Below, in pieces: positions 1-11,966 of a stretch of 64,000 nucleotides of DNA. The DNA is from Halocaridina rubra (Eukaryota; Arthropoda; Malacostraca; Decapoda; Atyidae). Position 1 is the stretch's first letter, and each line of letters begins with the position of its first letter. The stretch covers positions 1-64,000 of the forward strand of contig JAXCGZ010007560.1 in the NCBI GenBank assembly GCA_037179515.1, written 5' to 3'. A program made the position numbers and the translations under genes. The notes beneath the pieces were generated by a model, which saw nothing but the letters and a program-made list of their open reading frames with translations, made no database searches and was not told where the DNA came from.

Positions 1-304
1 GCGGTCGTGCCTGCGTATGAGCGCGTATATGGCAGTACCCACAAATAAAATGTCGTAAGTAATACGAACAAGTACAGTATCGCGGTCGTGCCTGCGTATG
101 AGCGAGTATATGGCAGTACCCACAAATAAAATGTCGTAAGTAATACGAACAAGTACAGTATCGCGGTCGTGCCTGCGTATGAGCGCGTATATGGCAGTAC
201 CCACAAATAAAATGTCGTAAGTGATACGAACAAGTACAGTATAGCGGTCGTGCCTGCGTATGAGCGCGTATATGGCAGTACCCGCAAATAAAATGTCGTA
301 AGTA
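1..304. repeat. 81-bp minisatellite, about 3.75 copies
   Basis: Units start at 1, 82, 163 and 244 with the phrase gcggtcgtgcctgcgtatga, so the period is exactly 81 bp. The copies differ by only a few substitutions (for example gagcgag against gagcgcg near 104, and cccgcaaat against cccacaaat near 282). The array runs off the left edge of the window, so its true copy number is unknown. It carries no reading frame of note. Confidence 0.95.
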
Positions 305-966
305 AAATTCTGGAGTGTTACCAAAAGGGCACAGATCCTATGCAAAATACACCAACGATAAGCTAACAGCTTACTAGGCAGCCAGATTACACATTTCTAC
401 TAGTAGTGAGAAAATTTATTTTCACGTGACAACTCAGACACATGAAAGGCTTAGCCTAGGCTCGATAAATGACACCAAAGTTTTTCTTCCAATCTATAAG
501 CAGTCAATGCTTGAATATAAAACACAATTATAAGCAAAAATACTTAATATGCTTTCTCCCAATTCCTAAATCCTAAGGAAATATAAACAATTCCTAACAA
601 GTATCACCCTTTAACGGAGATATAAAACACGAATGCTTTAAAACTCAATCTTATCACGCAAATAAATGAAATTTTATATAACACGTCTTCTCGTCATGCA
701 AAATTTCTAAAGTCTGTTACCACATAATCTCATGTAGATTTCCTGAAATATTGTTTACCACATGGGAAACAAGAAAATATTAGTTACCATAATCAATATC
801 GAAAATAAAGAAAAATTTCCTATCCGCAACGTTTCTAGCGCGAAAATTTTCGTGTGCAGCCTAAGATTCATTCATTTCAATAATCGAGCCAATGGTAATC
901 GGGTTTCATGTGCAATGTTAAAAAGCAAAATAAAAATAAATTTATAAAATCAGTCTGTCTGTTCGG
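305..966. other. AT-rich DNA, probable decayed interior of a minus-strand LTR element
   Basis: No ORF here resembles a known protein. Because it lies on the internal side of the primer-binding site at 967-984, it is probably the untranslated leader or decayed gag region of that minus-strand element. Nothing else is recognisable. Confidence 0.3.
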
Positions 967-984
967 GTCCCTGTTCGGGCGCCA
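967..984 (-). other. Retroelement primer-binding site, tRNA-Lys type
   Basis: Read on the minus strand this is TGGCGCCCGAACAGGGAC, identical over 18 nt to the well-known primer-binding site complementary to the 3' end of animal tRNA-Lys(UUU). On the minus strand it lies 3 nt downstream of an LTR-like terminus ending in ACA (plus strand TGTGGGG from 988). This is the expected 5'-LTR/PBS arrangement of a minus-strand LTR element. The length of the perfect match makes chance unlikely. Confidence 0.8.
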
Positions 985-987
985 AAC

Positions 988-1150
988 TGTGGGGGGGGGT
1001 TTTAATGATGCTAGAGTGTTGTTAAGATTCTGTTTTACTAAGGGGACTCAAAGTACCGAGCTCGGTTAAGAGCTCACAAACAGACAGGACAGATATTTGT
1101 ACTTGAACACCCCATGCCTAATACCATTAGTCGGTTAAGTGAAACTCAGA
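988..1150 (-). mobile_element. LTR terminus of a minus-strand LTR retrotransposon (far end undefined)
   Basis: The plus strand starts TGTGGGGGGGGGG at 988, three bases from the primer-binding site; on the minus strand the LTR would end ...CCCCCACA. I cannot find the other LTR boundary or a second LTR in the window, so the right coordinate is only a placeholder. The element must continue leftwards, where no coding survives. Confidence 0.45.
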
Positions 1151-2999
1151 ATTCAACTTTCTTTTAATTTTGGAAATGCAATGACATTAAAAGAATTGAA
1201 TTAAATTTTATGAAATGCTGCCTCGAATCCCGGAGGAGGTGAGTATGAGTTCGTTTCCCGGCACCACGGACGTATGCCAAGACTTTGGCCTCAACTCGAT
1301 GATTACCTCTGTCACACAGGCAGAGTAGAATACAGGACACTGCAATTTCAGAAACAGAAATGACACACTGTTTATAATGGGAAACTGAAAGCATGAGCAC
1401 ACATATAATGAGTTTCCAATGTCATTCTACTGGATGAATATATATAGGTTATTCACAGCTAACCAGAAATATTTATGCTACCATAATAGCATACAAAACA
1501 TTAATTCTTTACTGGTTTTAAAGAAAATAATATATTCACAATAAATGAAGAATAAGCAAGACAAATACAGTACTGTATGTATTCCTTAAATTGTGGGCAA
1601 CCACAAAAGTTGCAATGCTTATTACTGATATGCAATTAATATGGTAAAACACTCTATTTTGGGTAAAGGAAGAATCTACGAGATAAATACAGTATTCATT
1701 CACTTTTAGTTATCAAGAACTTTGCAATAAAAAAAGGGTGCAAAACCACCTTTTGAGGTATTTGCAACTTATAACTCAAAACACTTTTTGAGGTATTTGC
1801 AACTTATAACTCAAAACACTTTATCCCCAACATATGAAGAATTAGCAAGATAAATACGGTATGCATTCATTAAATTGTGGTTAACAAGAAATATTTGCAT
1901 AGCCAACTGGGAAAAATTACCTTTTGAATATTTGCAATTTGGCTTTTTGGCAAATAGCTTTATTGACGAGTTTTTGAAGTAAAAAACACTTTATTTACGA
2001 TGATAGAAAGGGGTGAAATGAAATTAGAATTTATTAGGAAGAGAGATAGATTTTTACGGGCTCATAACTAGTCTTCAGAGGATGAGATTTTCGTTTATCA
2101 CATTCAGTGAAAAGAAACTTCTCAGCAATATATATCAGCTGTAATTTACAGGTTAAGGAATTAACTTTGGCATGTGAGATTCCAGTGTGGTAATCTACAA
2201 AATTTCGTGTGACTGGGAATGGAATCTGAGAATAGAAATCCATAAGATTTATCCAGTAACGAATGTAACTAATTCTCGAAAATAAACCAATTTGCTTGAC
2301 CCACGAGCTTTACCATACACTATCCCTCACCTTGTTGTGCTAGATGAATTCCTGTGAAGATGCCACGTAATTGGAATTTGAAAATAAACTTGGACTACCC
2401 AGGCGAGATGTTGCCTCTGGGCAGTCTCGGCGCCAAAAGAGAGCGTCTCCTTGTTGTGCTTCGTGACGTCATCTGTAGGAGACATTCCTAGAGCAGTAAT
2501 TGGCTCTGATTTCATTTTAAGGACTATTTTAGTGGTGGTCCCTGGCAGGCAATTATAGCAGAGATGCAAGGGAGAGACAGTATTTTTAGGTGCAACAAGT
2601 GGAAGCAAATAAAATAAAACGAGAATAATAATGAAAAGTTAGGTTACTGGTTATTCTTTTCTTAATTTTCTTGGCTCGTTACAGACAGAAAAATAGGAGC
2701 AGCCTTTATATTGGGGCTATACTTCTACACGTACAAGAAGAGTAAATAAGCTATTTAAAATTAGCTATAAGCAAAATTACAAATTGCAAATAATCATAAT
2801 CTGCGAAAGTCAAGAAGTGGGAATTAATTTTTTTAGTTAGAAAATAACAGTTATATTAAAGGGAATTATTTTAATTTTTTTAGTTAGAAAATAACAGTTA
2901 TGTTACTAATTTATTTAATAAGGCATCTAACAGCCTCTGTTGACATTGAGCGAAACACTCTGTCACAATTACCAAGCAGCATAGTTATCTTATGATTGA
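1151..2999. other. Unrecognised AT-rich DNA with degenerate short tandem duplications
   Basis: No convincing coding sequence. Between about 1540 and 1960 a phrase of the type gcaagayaaatacagtat...attaaattgtgg recurs three times at about 140-170 bp spacing, and 1751-1822 contains a 35-bp direct duplication (ttgaggtatttgcaactt). Another short duplication (ttttagttagaaaataacag) lies at 2821-2902. Part of the region may be the LTR that begins at 988. Confidence 0.5.
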
Positions 3000-4784
3000 T
3001 ATGGAGAGATTACTAGTGCTTTGGCTTGATGACCAGCATCGACAGTGTATCCCAGTGAGCCTTGTGTTGATACAAGAAAAGCCTAAAAGATTTTTCGATG
3101 CCTAAAGTGAAAAGAGGAAAGTGAGTGAGAGCGAAGAATTTGTGGCCAGTAGTGGTTGGCTTAATTGTTTTAATAGTTGTGCAGGGTGTAGCTGCTAGTG
3201 GTGATGAGAAAGCAGCAGACTATCCCAGCGTGTTAGCAGAAATAATTAACGAGAGGATTTACCATGCTGAACCATTTTTTAAAATGGATGAGTCTGGCTT
3301 GTTTTGGAAGCGTATGTCTAGTCGTACATTCATCGCCAAGGAGGAGAAAACAACACTAGTCCATAAAGTCAGCAAGGAGAGACTGACTTTCCTTTTGGAG
3401 GCTAATGCTGTTGGAGATTGCAAGCTGAAGCCCTTTTTGGTTTACTTGGCAGAAAATCCAAGCACTCTAGGGCATTTGAAAGGGTCAACTGCCAGTCGTC
3501 TGGAAGTCACACAAGAAGGCTTGGATAACCCTTCAGATATTTGAGGACAGGTTCAGCTAGCATTTTTTGCCAGAAGTGGAGAGGTACTGTGCTTCCAAAG
3601 GCCTACCCTTAAAGGTGTTGCTAGTGCTGGACAATGCTCCTGGTCACCCTCTCCATTTGGATGACTTTCATCCTAATGTAAGGGTGCTTTACCTTCCACC
3701 TAATTCCACTTCCTTGTTACAGCCACTGGATCATGGGGTCATTGCCTCTTTCAAGGCCTACTGCCTATGAAGGACAATTGCTGTGGATCTCAGGGCAATT
3801 GATATGGACAAGAACTTAACTCTCAAGGAGTTCTGGAAGTCGTACAATATTTTTCAGGTTGTGAAGAATATTGCTAATTCTTGGGAGGAATTTAAGCAGA
3901 CAAACTTGAATGGAGTATGGAAAAAACTGTGCCCCCAGTTTGTGAATGACTCTGTGGCTTTGAGGAGACAGTTGAGGCTGTTACCAAGAACGTAGTTTCC
4001 CTGAGTAAGGAGCTCAAGTTGGAGGTGGAGCCTGATAATGTACAAGAGCTTTTGGAATCTCATGGAGAGGAGTTATCTGCTGAGGACCTCATTCAACTGG
4101 AGAAGCAAATAGTTGAAGAGGATGAAGAAATACCAAGCCAAGAAGCCAAGAAATTCACAACCAGGGAATTGGAAGAATCATTTGCCCTGTTAGAGGAAGG
4201 GTTGACAAAACCCGAGGCTCAGGACCCCAACACTGCCAGGTACACTGAAGTGTCCAGAGTGATCACTGATTCCATGCAGTGTTAGAAGGAATTTTGGGAG
4301 GGGAACAAAAGAGCATCATTCCAGACTCGCCTTGACCAATTCTTTGAGAAGGCTGAGCCCCCAGCTACACATCCTGTGCTCTCTACCTCAGGTGCCTCTA
4401 TAGAATCACCTGTATCATTTTCTTCAGCATCTGCTGCAGGTTCTTATGCCTCTCCAGACTCATCTGCCCCAGTCTCTTCAGCACCTGCCTCTCCAGCTTC
4501 CTCCTACTTATGAACCTGTCTGTCTCTCCCTCCCTTGCAACGCCTCTTCCAGTGTGCAAACTGCCCACACGAGTAGAAGTAAGCAATACTGTGTAGTGTA
4601 CTTTTACTCTTGTTATGTCTTATATTACACAAGTAAAGGTATGCAGTACTGTTAGTGTAGTTTTTTATTATTAACACTGGTGGGGTACAAGGTTTGAATT
4701 TAGGTGTTTTTCGACTTAGGATGAAATCTGTTACAGTAGCTGTTAGGAACTGATCTCTGTCGTAAATCGGGACCCCCTGCACTG
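2900..4784 (+). mobile_element. Tigger element (left end undefined)
   Basis: The right terminal inverted repeat is at about 4755-4784: read on the minus strand it starts CAGTGCAGGGGGTCCCGATT, the canonical Tigger terminus, and TA follows at 4785-4786. I could not find a matching left terminus upstream of 3001, so the left coordinate is approximate. The adjacent inner sequence (cttagg...cgaaaaacacc, minus strand) also occurs at the left end of the MITE at 44981, linking the two families. Confidence 0.75.
3001..4513 (+). pseudogene. Tigger/pogo-type DDE transposase, multiply frameshifted
   Basis: A decayed pogo/Tigger transposase that would cut and paste its element at TA dinucleotides. Segments in order: a CENP-B-like DNA-binding part (MERLLVLWLDDQHRQ at 3001, then a stop), SESEEFVASSGW near 3122, the first catalytic Asp in FKMDESGLFWKRM (about 3277-3315), RLTFLLEANAVGDCKLKPF, the second Asp in VLLVLDNAPGHP (about 3615-3650), the third Asp context LPPNSTSLLQPLDHGVI (about 3700-3750), then FWKSYNIF and NLNGVWKKLCPQF. 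An acidic, Ser/Pro-rich tail follows an in-frame TAG at 4283 and ends at TGA 4511. At least four frame changes or stops interrupt it, so it is dead. The identity is clear from motif order. Confidence 0.9.
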
Positions 4785-4919
4785 TAAGTTAAAGATTATA
4801 TTCTATGTTATGTTAGATTTTTATATCATATATGCAAATTTAAGTAATGCTAAATAATGGAATAATGCATCTTACAAATTAGTTCTATTATGCTTATGCT
4901 TTAACTAACAAGTATGACT

Positions 4920-7801
4920 TAAGGGGTAACCAAACCCCAACCAGAAAAATATTAACAGAAAAAACTATATGGTCTTTCGACTTGAAACTTTCAGGACATA
5001 TTTAAAAAAAGATTACGTCATGGGGGCCAGATTATTTGTACTAGACACAAAATTTACCATGTACATAGTCCAACATAATGGAAAGCTTGTGTAATAATCG
5101 TTTTTTCTTCATTGTACATATGTCAGGAAATATAGCAATCCGAAGATGGATGTTAAGAGTGACGTCACGTCGATCATCGGTTTTCCTTCATTTTCCTCCC
5201 TGACATGGCATATTTTCACTTTTTTCAAAGAAAAAGGAATTACAGCACGAAGCTACTGTCATTACTAATAACCATACCAAGTCTGAAGTAAATACAATAG
5301 GTAATAGATTTGTTATGAATATTTAAAGGAAAAAATATGTTTCGTTGTTATTGACGTTTAAAGTTTTGAAATTACTGTATCTTACTTATTTTTCTCATGA
5401 ACTGTGTCATTTTCATGGATAATACTTATTAACATATAGTGATACTGTAGACAACTAATAAACAATTTATCTAAGTATTTACTACAAATCGTGGCTACCC
5501 ACTTACCATGAGGTCACATCGAGGTCACCACTGTAATTTTGCTTCCTGCACCATTACCAACAAAATGCCTCACTGCTTGGGTGTCCACAGAATATCAAAT
5601 CACTGAAAAATCACCACTTTTCCTCTAAGGTAGTGGCGCCATCCCAGGACCATATGTTTCATCCTCTGCACGGCTGTAGGCTTCTTCCTGTTGAATTTTT
5701 CTTATTTTCCTCTTCCTTGTCTCTTCTTGCACCTCTGATTTCCTTTTTGACATCCACAGTCTAGTCTTGTCTGTGTCCCTGGTGATTTTCTGGCTGTGCA
5801 ACCCGGTGTTACCCTCAATTCCTTTAACTACTTCGCATCCATGATTGAACTGGATCACAGCACGGTACACACCGTATGTCATGCGTTGTAGTGAAAAGAA
5901 TTTTGCTTTTGGAAGCTGATTCCATATGCCTTGGTGGAGACATTCATTGTTGTTTTGTGTGTCTCTTTGCATTTTTCCAAAAGCTGTGTACTTGCTAGGC
6001 TCAAGTACATTGGCATAATCTGGACCACCACCCTCTCCTTCAGGAAAGTTTTAATTTTTTTCTTGTGGGATGGAATCGGTTGGTTGTTTGCAACAGCTCT
6101 TTTGTAAAAACACCAGGAGTTAGGACCATCTGGACACTGGCTGTGCTGTGGCTTACTATCAGTACTCTGACAGTGCCTCAAAGTTGCGTAAATGGCCCGC
6201 TTCATATCCTCAATAGTAGACTCTTCTTTGATGGACTTGCTAAAGTAATGGACCAGCTGCAACACCTTATCTTCTCCCTTGCCCCTAAGCTTCAAAGTTT
6301 TTGTGGCATTGAGCAGAGCTGATCCCAGGTGCTTCGACACATGGTTCACACATTCAGTTTTTTCAATGTTTAGTCCATCATAAGGGTCCCGTTCTCGGAT
6401 AGCTGAATAACCCTTGGAATCCCCATCTGACACAACTTGTACATAACGGAATTTACATTCTGTACTGATCGTCCCCACAAGACTTTCCAGCCCTCCGTTT
6501 GCATGGCTGGAGAGCTGCCTTTAAAGTTCTTGGTACACACGTGATCAGGAACTGGGTGCACGACGTCAGTACCATCACAAGTCTTACACCAATTACTAAG
6601 CACCTTAAAGTCCACGCAAAGGCCAGTGGTAGCTTCAATGACAGACACATATCCATACATAGCACTAAATCCACGCTTGGACCACGATCCATCTCATGAG
6701 ACTTTTATATCTTTCACATCCTGGTCATTACCACCCCTCTTTTTCAATATTTCATGTAAGTGCACTCATGTTTTTCCATCATGCGTTCAAACTTTTCAAT
6801 TCCTTCCTCCTCAATTTCCTTTGCTGGTTTGTAATAACTGGTATCAGACAGAGGGTGCATGTTCAAGCCTATAAACAAATCTTTAGCCCCAGCATATCTT
6901 CACTGCTCAGGGTGCTTTTTACAAAGCGGTTGTGAACATCATACATAGTGTCCATCCCACCACTCGATGTACGCATTTTATGATCCACTTTACAGTCACC
7001 ACACACTGCAATGAAACTATTTGCTATACTATCTACTTTTGCTTCTTTTACCTTCATTTTCTTTCCACACTTGCATCGTGCAGTGGACCTTACCCACTGT
7101 ATCATGTTGTTTTTATCAACTAACATAATCTCAGGAACATCACAGTTGCTATTCACTTAAGTTCATTTCCTCAGTAAGTGAAAGCTTTCTCATTGATGCA
7201 CTTTGTTTTTCAGTGCTGACGGAGGGTGTGGGAGTGGGAGTAGAGAGGGAAGGTGTGGGAGTAATGGAGGAGGCGACGATAGTATGGTCAAGGCTGTCAC
7301 GCTTTTTCCTCCTTATCTCCCACTTTTTCTTCAGTTTCTGCCTCCCAGTTACCTTCTTGGCTTTTGCCCCCTTACCAGTGTTGGGAGCCATGGTGGAAAG
7401 CCAAAAAAACAGTCAAAAACATTGGCAAAACAGAGCAACGCAGCACAAAAACTCTCGCGCCACTCACAAAGAATGCTACCGCCGTTACTGTGAAGAGACA
7501 CATGACTGAGGACGCCTTGCTTACCCCCTCACTCTCTCTCTTTCTCTGTAACAAAAGCACGGCACGCCAGCATGGCTAAACGAGCGAATATGAGCCGTAT
7601 TCTCAGTGCGCACATGGCCTATTCCGGCATGCCCCCTCTTTAAAGGGATACGTCACTGTCCCTTTAAACAAGTGCTACGCATCAAACAACGTTCCTACTG
7701 CCATCTTTGTGATCTCGAATGGTTATAGAATTGAAATCTTGGTGTTTTGAAAATTTGATTTTTTGAAGGTATATCCATGGGGTTGGTTGGTTTAACCCTT
7801 C
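4920..7801 (-). mobile_element. Mutator-like (MULE) DNA transposon
   Basis: The ends are inverted: left AAGGGGTAACCAAACCCCAA from 4920 and, on the minus strand from 7800, AAGGGTTAAACCAACCAACC. Between them lies a minus-strand MULE transposase pseudogene. I could not identify an unambiguous 8-10 bp target duplication, so the exact termini are uncertain by a few bases. Outside the transposase (4920-5620 and 7392-7800) the sequence looks non-coding. Confidence 0.7.
5625..7391 (-). pseudogene. Mutator-like transposase, broken by frameshifts and stops
   Basis: Segments read right to left. A basic N-terminus MAPNTGKGAKAKK (7391-7149). Then a Cys-rich part with RCKCGKKMKV and VCGDCKV (7156-6869). 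Then the catalytic-core start KVS*DGSWSKRGFSAMYG (about 6720-6650), where the star is an in-frame TGA just before the Asp, followed by CVDFKVLSNWCKTC. Next VQVVSDGDSKGYSAIRE and LNIEKTECVNHVSKHLG (6478-5879), typical of the arthropod Mutator-like transposase domain family. A basic C-terminal part reaches 5625. Several frame changes (near 7150, 6870, 6478 and 5900) make it non-functional. I assign it from the DGSWxxRGF, DGDSK and KxECxNHxxK motifs; no other family I know has this order. Confidence 0.8.
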
Positions 7802-7890
7802 AGATAATGTCACTAAGTTCTTTCTAGTAAACCTAGTATTATCTCCATGGTTGGTCAAAATGTTGTCCATTCCAAGCCAAAGATCATGGG

Positions 7891-8127
<237 letters not shown>

Positions 8128-9113
8128 CACCTAGTTCTCAGAATAACGCCTAGATAGGTTCTCAGAAGTGTTGGATAAATGGAAAATCGCGTGAAAAAAC
8201 GAGTCATTTTCCATAGGAAACAATGATAAAGGGCATAGATACATTCCAAACCATACATAGACACACCATGCCAAAGATATAAGATAAGTAAAAAACATAT
8301 TTTATTACTACATAGCAAAGCAGAAAGCCCTGTATCTATTTTTAAGAGTATACAAAAGATATTCATATTCACTTTTCAGCTAGAAATTAACATACATTAC
8401 TGTACTGTACTCTATTATGCAGTGGGCAACAGTCATACAGTACACTGGGACATGCATGGTGGCAGTGAGCAAGTAACTTATGCGGTAGAAGAAGAGGAGG
8501 ATGCAGGAGAACGAACCTCCATATGCAAATGTAAACAAAGATAAAATAAAAATGATAAATAACCAAAGCAAGACTAAATAACGAAAAAACCAATTAATTA
8601 TGCAATGCCTAACTTACCACATGACAGATTAAAAAAACTTAATCTACATTCTCTAGAGAGGCGCATAGGGGGGATATGATTGAGGTGTATAAATGGTTTA
8701 AAGGGATTAACAAGGGTGATATTAATAAAGTTTTAAAAATTCATGATCAAACCAGAACTCGTAATGGGTAATGGATTTAAGCTTGATAAATTTAGGTTCA
8801 GAAGGGAAATTGGTGAAAATTGGCTTGGTAATACTGTAGCGTATTCCTAGTAGGATAATTAATGCCAATACCTTAGACATCTTCAAATGTAGATTAGATA
8901 GACATATGACAGAGGTAGGGTGGGTGTATATATAATGTATAATGTTGATGATCTTTTATTATTCCTCTTTGTACTCGTGGAAGAAGCGTCTGCGGGCGCT
9001 TATTTACTACTACTACTACTACAGAAATTTTTTTTTTTTGGGGGGGGGTATTATTCGCGAAATTCGTTATTGGAATTTCGCGGATAAAAAAAATCGCGCA
9101 TAAAAGGAACAAG
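8128..9113 (+). mobile_element. M1: TA-flanked non-autonomous DNA element carrying a LINE-derived segment
   Basis: The left end is CACCTAGTTCTCAGAATAAC at 8128. The right end, read on the minus strand from 9113, is CTTGTTCCTTTTATGCGCG. Both sides are (TA)n tracts. The same family recurs at 28725-29732 and 30035-31063. The interior (about 8600-8890) is related to a LINE 3' coding region: it reads like a YDRLKKLNLHSLERHRV...GDMIEVYK peptide, cognate to the LDLPSLEARRVRGDMVTVFK block of LINE family A but from a different LINE family. No transposase is present. A poly-T/poly-G run lies at about 9026-9047. Confidence 0.8.
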
Positions 9114-9237
<124 letters not shown>

Positions 9238-9426
9238 ACCCCACTGCCTAAGCGTTTGGTTTAGCACAATATAACAAATTGATGCAAGATTTGATATAAA
9301 GTGGTAAAATGACTAAATTACTGCCAGCTCTAGATGAGAAGAGCAGCAGTTGTAACTAGTATTTAAAACTAATAGAAAAGTAATAATGGAATAGGGGATA
9401 AGAGGGATGAGCCCATCAGTGGTGAC

Positions 9427-9694
9427 TGTAATATATCTAAGTATTCAAGTATGTCCCCTGTGCGTATTTTGATGTTCATGTGCTCAGGGCCTTCTATGTA
9501 TTACTGGTGTACTGTAGACTAGAGCGGAAAATATATACATTTGTTGTTGAGCCATTACGAAGACGTTTGCTTGTCCTGCTGCTGTGCTGCATTACTTCTA
9601 CTTTTACACTTATTTATATGTGTTTACATTGCTGCAGTGATCCAAAGAACTCTTCTTTTAATGAATCTTTAGTTAAGTACCCAAATACATTACA
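9427..9694 (+). mobile_element. Solo Gypsy LTR (268 bp)
   Basis: It starts TGTAATATATC and ends ...AATACATTACA. Read on the minus strand it matches the two LTRs of the complete Gypsy element at 58862-63185 nearly throughout (shared phrases include ctttggatcactgcag, gaagtaatgcagcac and tctagtctacagtacacc). The flanks GTGAC (9422-9426) and GTGAT (9695-9699) look like a 5-bp target duplication with one later mutation. No internal sequence remains, as expected after LTR-LTR recombination. Confidence 0.88.
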
Positions 9695-9699
9695 GTGAT

Positions 9700-11174
9700 G
9701 ATATGACAGTAATAATGCGCTTACAAGTTGCATGTTGACAGCCGCAAATTGGAATAGTGATGATAAGAAGTCCTCTTTAAATATATTGTACATACAATAC
9801 CATATGCACCACCGATCTGCAAAGAACAAAAAGTATCCTTAAACCTAAACATTAATAGGTATTTCTTGTATCTTCTAAGAGAAGTCGTACTCAGAGAATG
9901 ACATGGAAGGAAGGGTCAATATAAACCTCTTTAAAGCAAGAAACAACATGAAAACCACAAACTTTATATGGTCTGTAACAGTGGTAGACAAGATACCAGG
10001 GCCACACCAGCATATGCATTCTCATAGGGGTTACTGGCTTCAGAGCGTCTAATTTCAGTCAACTTAATTCCTAAGAGGTGTCACTACAGCAGTAAATTCC
10101 AAAATATCTGGAACTGGAGGTACATGACCCGAGGCAATATCAGCGATTAGCACCAAAATCTCACAAGCACTCATATATTAAATCTATATGGGAAATTACT
10201 GCAAAACGCAGTCATACTGGGTAGTCTCAATAGCTCAGCAACACTATTAACCAAAACCAACTCAAAGAAAACAATGGCAAACGAAATATCTGGACCCTAA
10301 AAATGAACACACTTTAGAGCTACGGTAATCATCAAGCTTAATTAATTTCCAGTTATGAAATTATGATGCAATAATTCAGACCATATAATACAGCAATGGA
10401 CTCTGAAGCCGTTGGTTGTGAAAAAATTTTAAACTCAAAATTTCATGAATACTTTCTGCAGGTGTGAGTGGTACATGGAATTTTTGTCAAACAACCACTT
10501 TACAATTTCTGTTACCAAATACTTAATTTAGTTCACTCCTACCATTATTTGCATTTGCTCTTGCATTTATCAATGTTTTAAAAATGTTCTCTTGAAATTG
10601 TTAAGAGTTCAAGGCCCAAAAACCCACTAAAATTAGGGTCAACTTGTGAAGGCAATTAAAAAACCTGACTAGAAGGAAACAACTTTAAGTTTGATCTTTG
10701 AAATAATACGGAGTAATCAAGTATCTTTGTAAGGGGCAGCACAGGTGTGAAGGGTGTCAGCATCATTCAAATGCTGCTGAAGTGTATATTATATAATTAA
10801 AAGGAATCAGTGTTTTCCGAGAGTTCAGCTTCTCAGGTGAATATGGAATCAACTATATGCCTGAAGACTTCCAATATGAGACTGTGGTATGTCCTGGTTT
10901 AAAAGGTAATGAGTAGCAGAGTTATGCCACAGACAAAGATGTCTTTTGCATACAAATGTAGGTGTGCGAGTACTTCAAAAGCATATATTCTTTCATTAGC
11001 CTCATGTACACAGGAGGCACAGAATCGACTGATGTTGGGGCAGCAAAGGCTTATCTTGAAGATATAAAAAATATTCAAAAAGGCAAATAAAGCAACAAAC
11101 ATATTTTCAGTTGGATGAAACTAGCCTTATTGTCAAAGAATGATAGAACCTATTTCTGTGCAAATCATGCATGG
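9700..11174. other. Unrecognised non-coding DNA
   Basis: About 1.5 kb without a recognisable gene, repeat family member or terminal inverted repeat. Short ORFs here show no familiar motif. This may be unique intergenic or intronic host DNA. Confidence 0.5.
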
Positions 11175-11888
11175 TATGAGTGGTCAGAAAAGTGGCTAAT
11201 GAAATTCAATACTTCAAAATGTAAGGTAATGAGAATGGGTACAAGTGCAAGAAGGCCCAAGCTTGACTACTCGGTGGCTGGAGTACAACTTCAAGAGACA
11301 GAAAATGAGAGAGATCTAGGAGTAAACATACTGGCAGATTTGTCTCCAGAAATACATATAAATGGCATAGTAAGGGCAGCATATGCATTCTTATCAAATG
11401 TAAGGGTAGCCTTCAGGCACATGGACAAGGAAATGTTCAGAAATATTTATGTAACCTATGTGAGGCCAAAACTCGAATATGCAGCCCCCTTTTGGAATCC
11501 GCACTTGAAAAAGCACATAGCTAAGCTTGAAAAAGTTCAAAGACATGCCACGAAACTGGTGCCAGAAATACGCAATCTCAGTTATGATGAGAGGCTGAGG
11601 GAATTAGACTTACCATCACTCGAAGCTAGAAGAGTGAGGGGGGATATGGTGACAGTCTTTAAATTCCTTCATGGTTATGATAGAGTGGATAGGGATCGAT
11701 ATTTTGATATGGCTGGCTCTAGAACTAGAGGTCATAGTTTGAAGCTTCGTAAGAAAACTTGTTTGCAGGATGTAAGGAAATACTTTTTCAGTGTAAGAGT
11801 AGTTGATAATTGGAATTGGCTAAGCGAGGAGGTAGTTAAAGCTATCTCAATTCATAGTTTTAAGGACAGGTATGATAAGTATCACTAA
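11175..11888 (+). pseudogene. C-terminal fragment of LINE A RT protein
   Basis: An open frame of about 235 LINE-derived residues (EWSEKWLMKFNTSKC... to ...FKDRYDKYH) ending at the normal TAA (11886-11888). It contains the RT thumb and the C-terminal LINE region with LDLPSLEARRVRGD, but no endonuclease and no RT catalytic motifs. About 20 upstream codons are unrelated flanking DNA. It cannot encode a functional enzyme. Confidence 0.9.
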
Positions 11889-11966
11889 GTCTAAAATGGA
11901 ACCGATGAGGAGACGGGAAGATACGAGCTTTGGGCTCTTTCCCGTAAACACAATTAGGTGATCACA
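11175..11966 (+). mobile_element. LINE A copy A1, 5'-truncated
   Basis: It begins abruptly at gagtggtcagaaaagtggc, inside the thumb region downstream of the reverse transcriptase (RT) core, and runs through the C-terminal domain, stop codon and 3' UTR hairpin (gacgggaagatacgagc...ctctttcccgt). One tail unit, aattaggtgatcac, follows. The abrupt start is typical of incomplete target-primed reverse transcription. Confidence 0.92.

Noticed and set aside
762..947. Small ORF MGNKKILVTIINIENK...
   Set aside because: 61 codons in AT-rich DNA with no recognisable motif and no homologous copy in the window; likely chance.
3125..3544. A secreted protein with a signal peptide (hydrophobic start MRAKNLWPVVVGLIVLIVV)
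   Set aside because: The hydrophobic start is an out-of-frame reading of the Tigger transposase (SESEEFVASSGW in the adjacent frame); downstream residues are the transposase DDE domain.
10899..11102. Minus-strand ORF of 67 aa as a host exon
   Set aside because: No known domain, no convincing splice sites, no repeat support; too weak to call.
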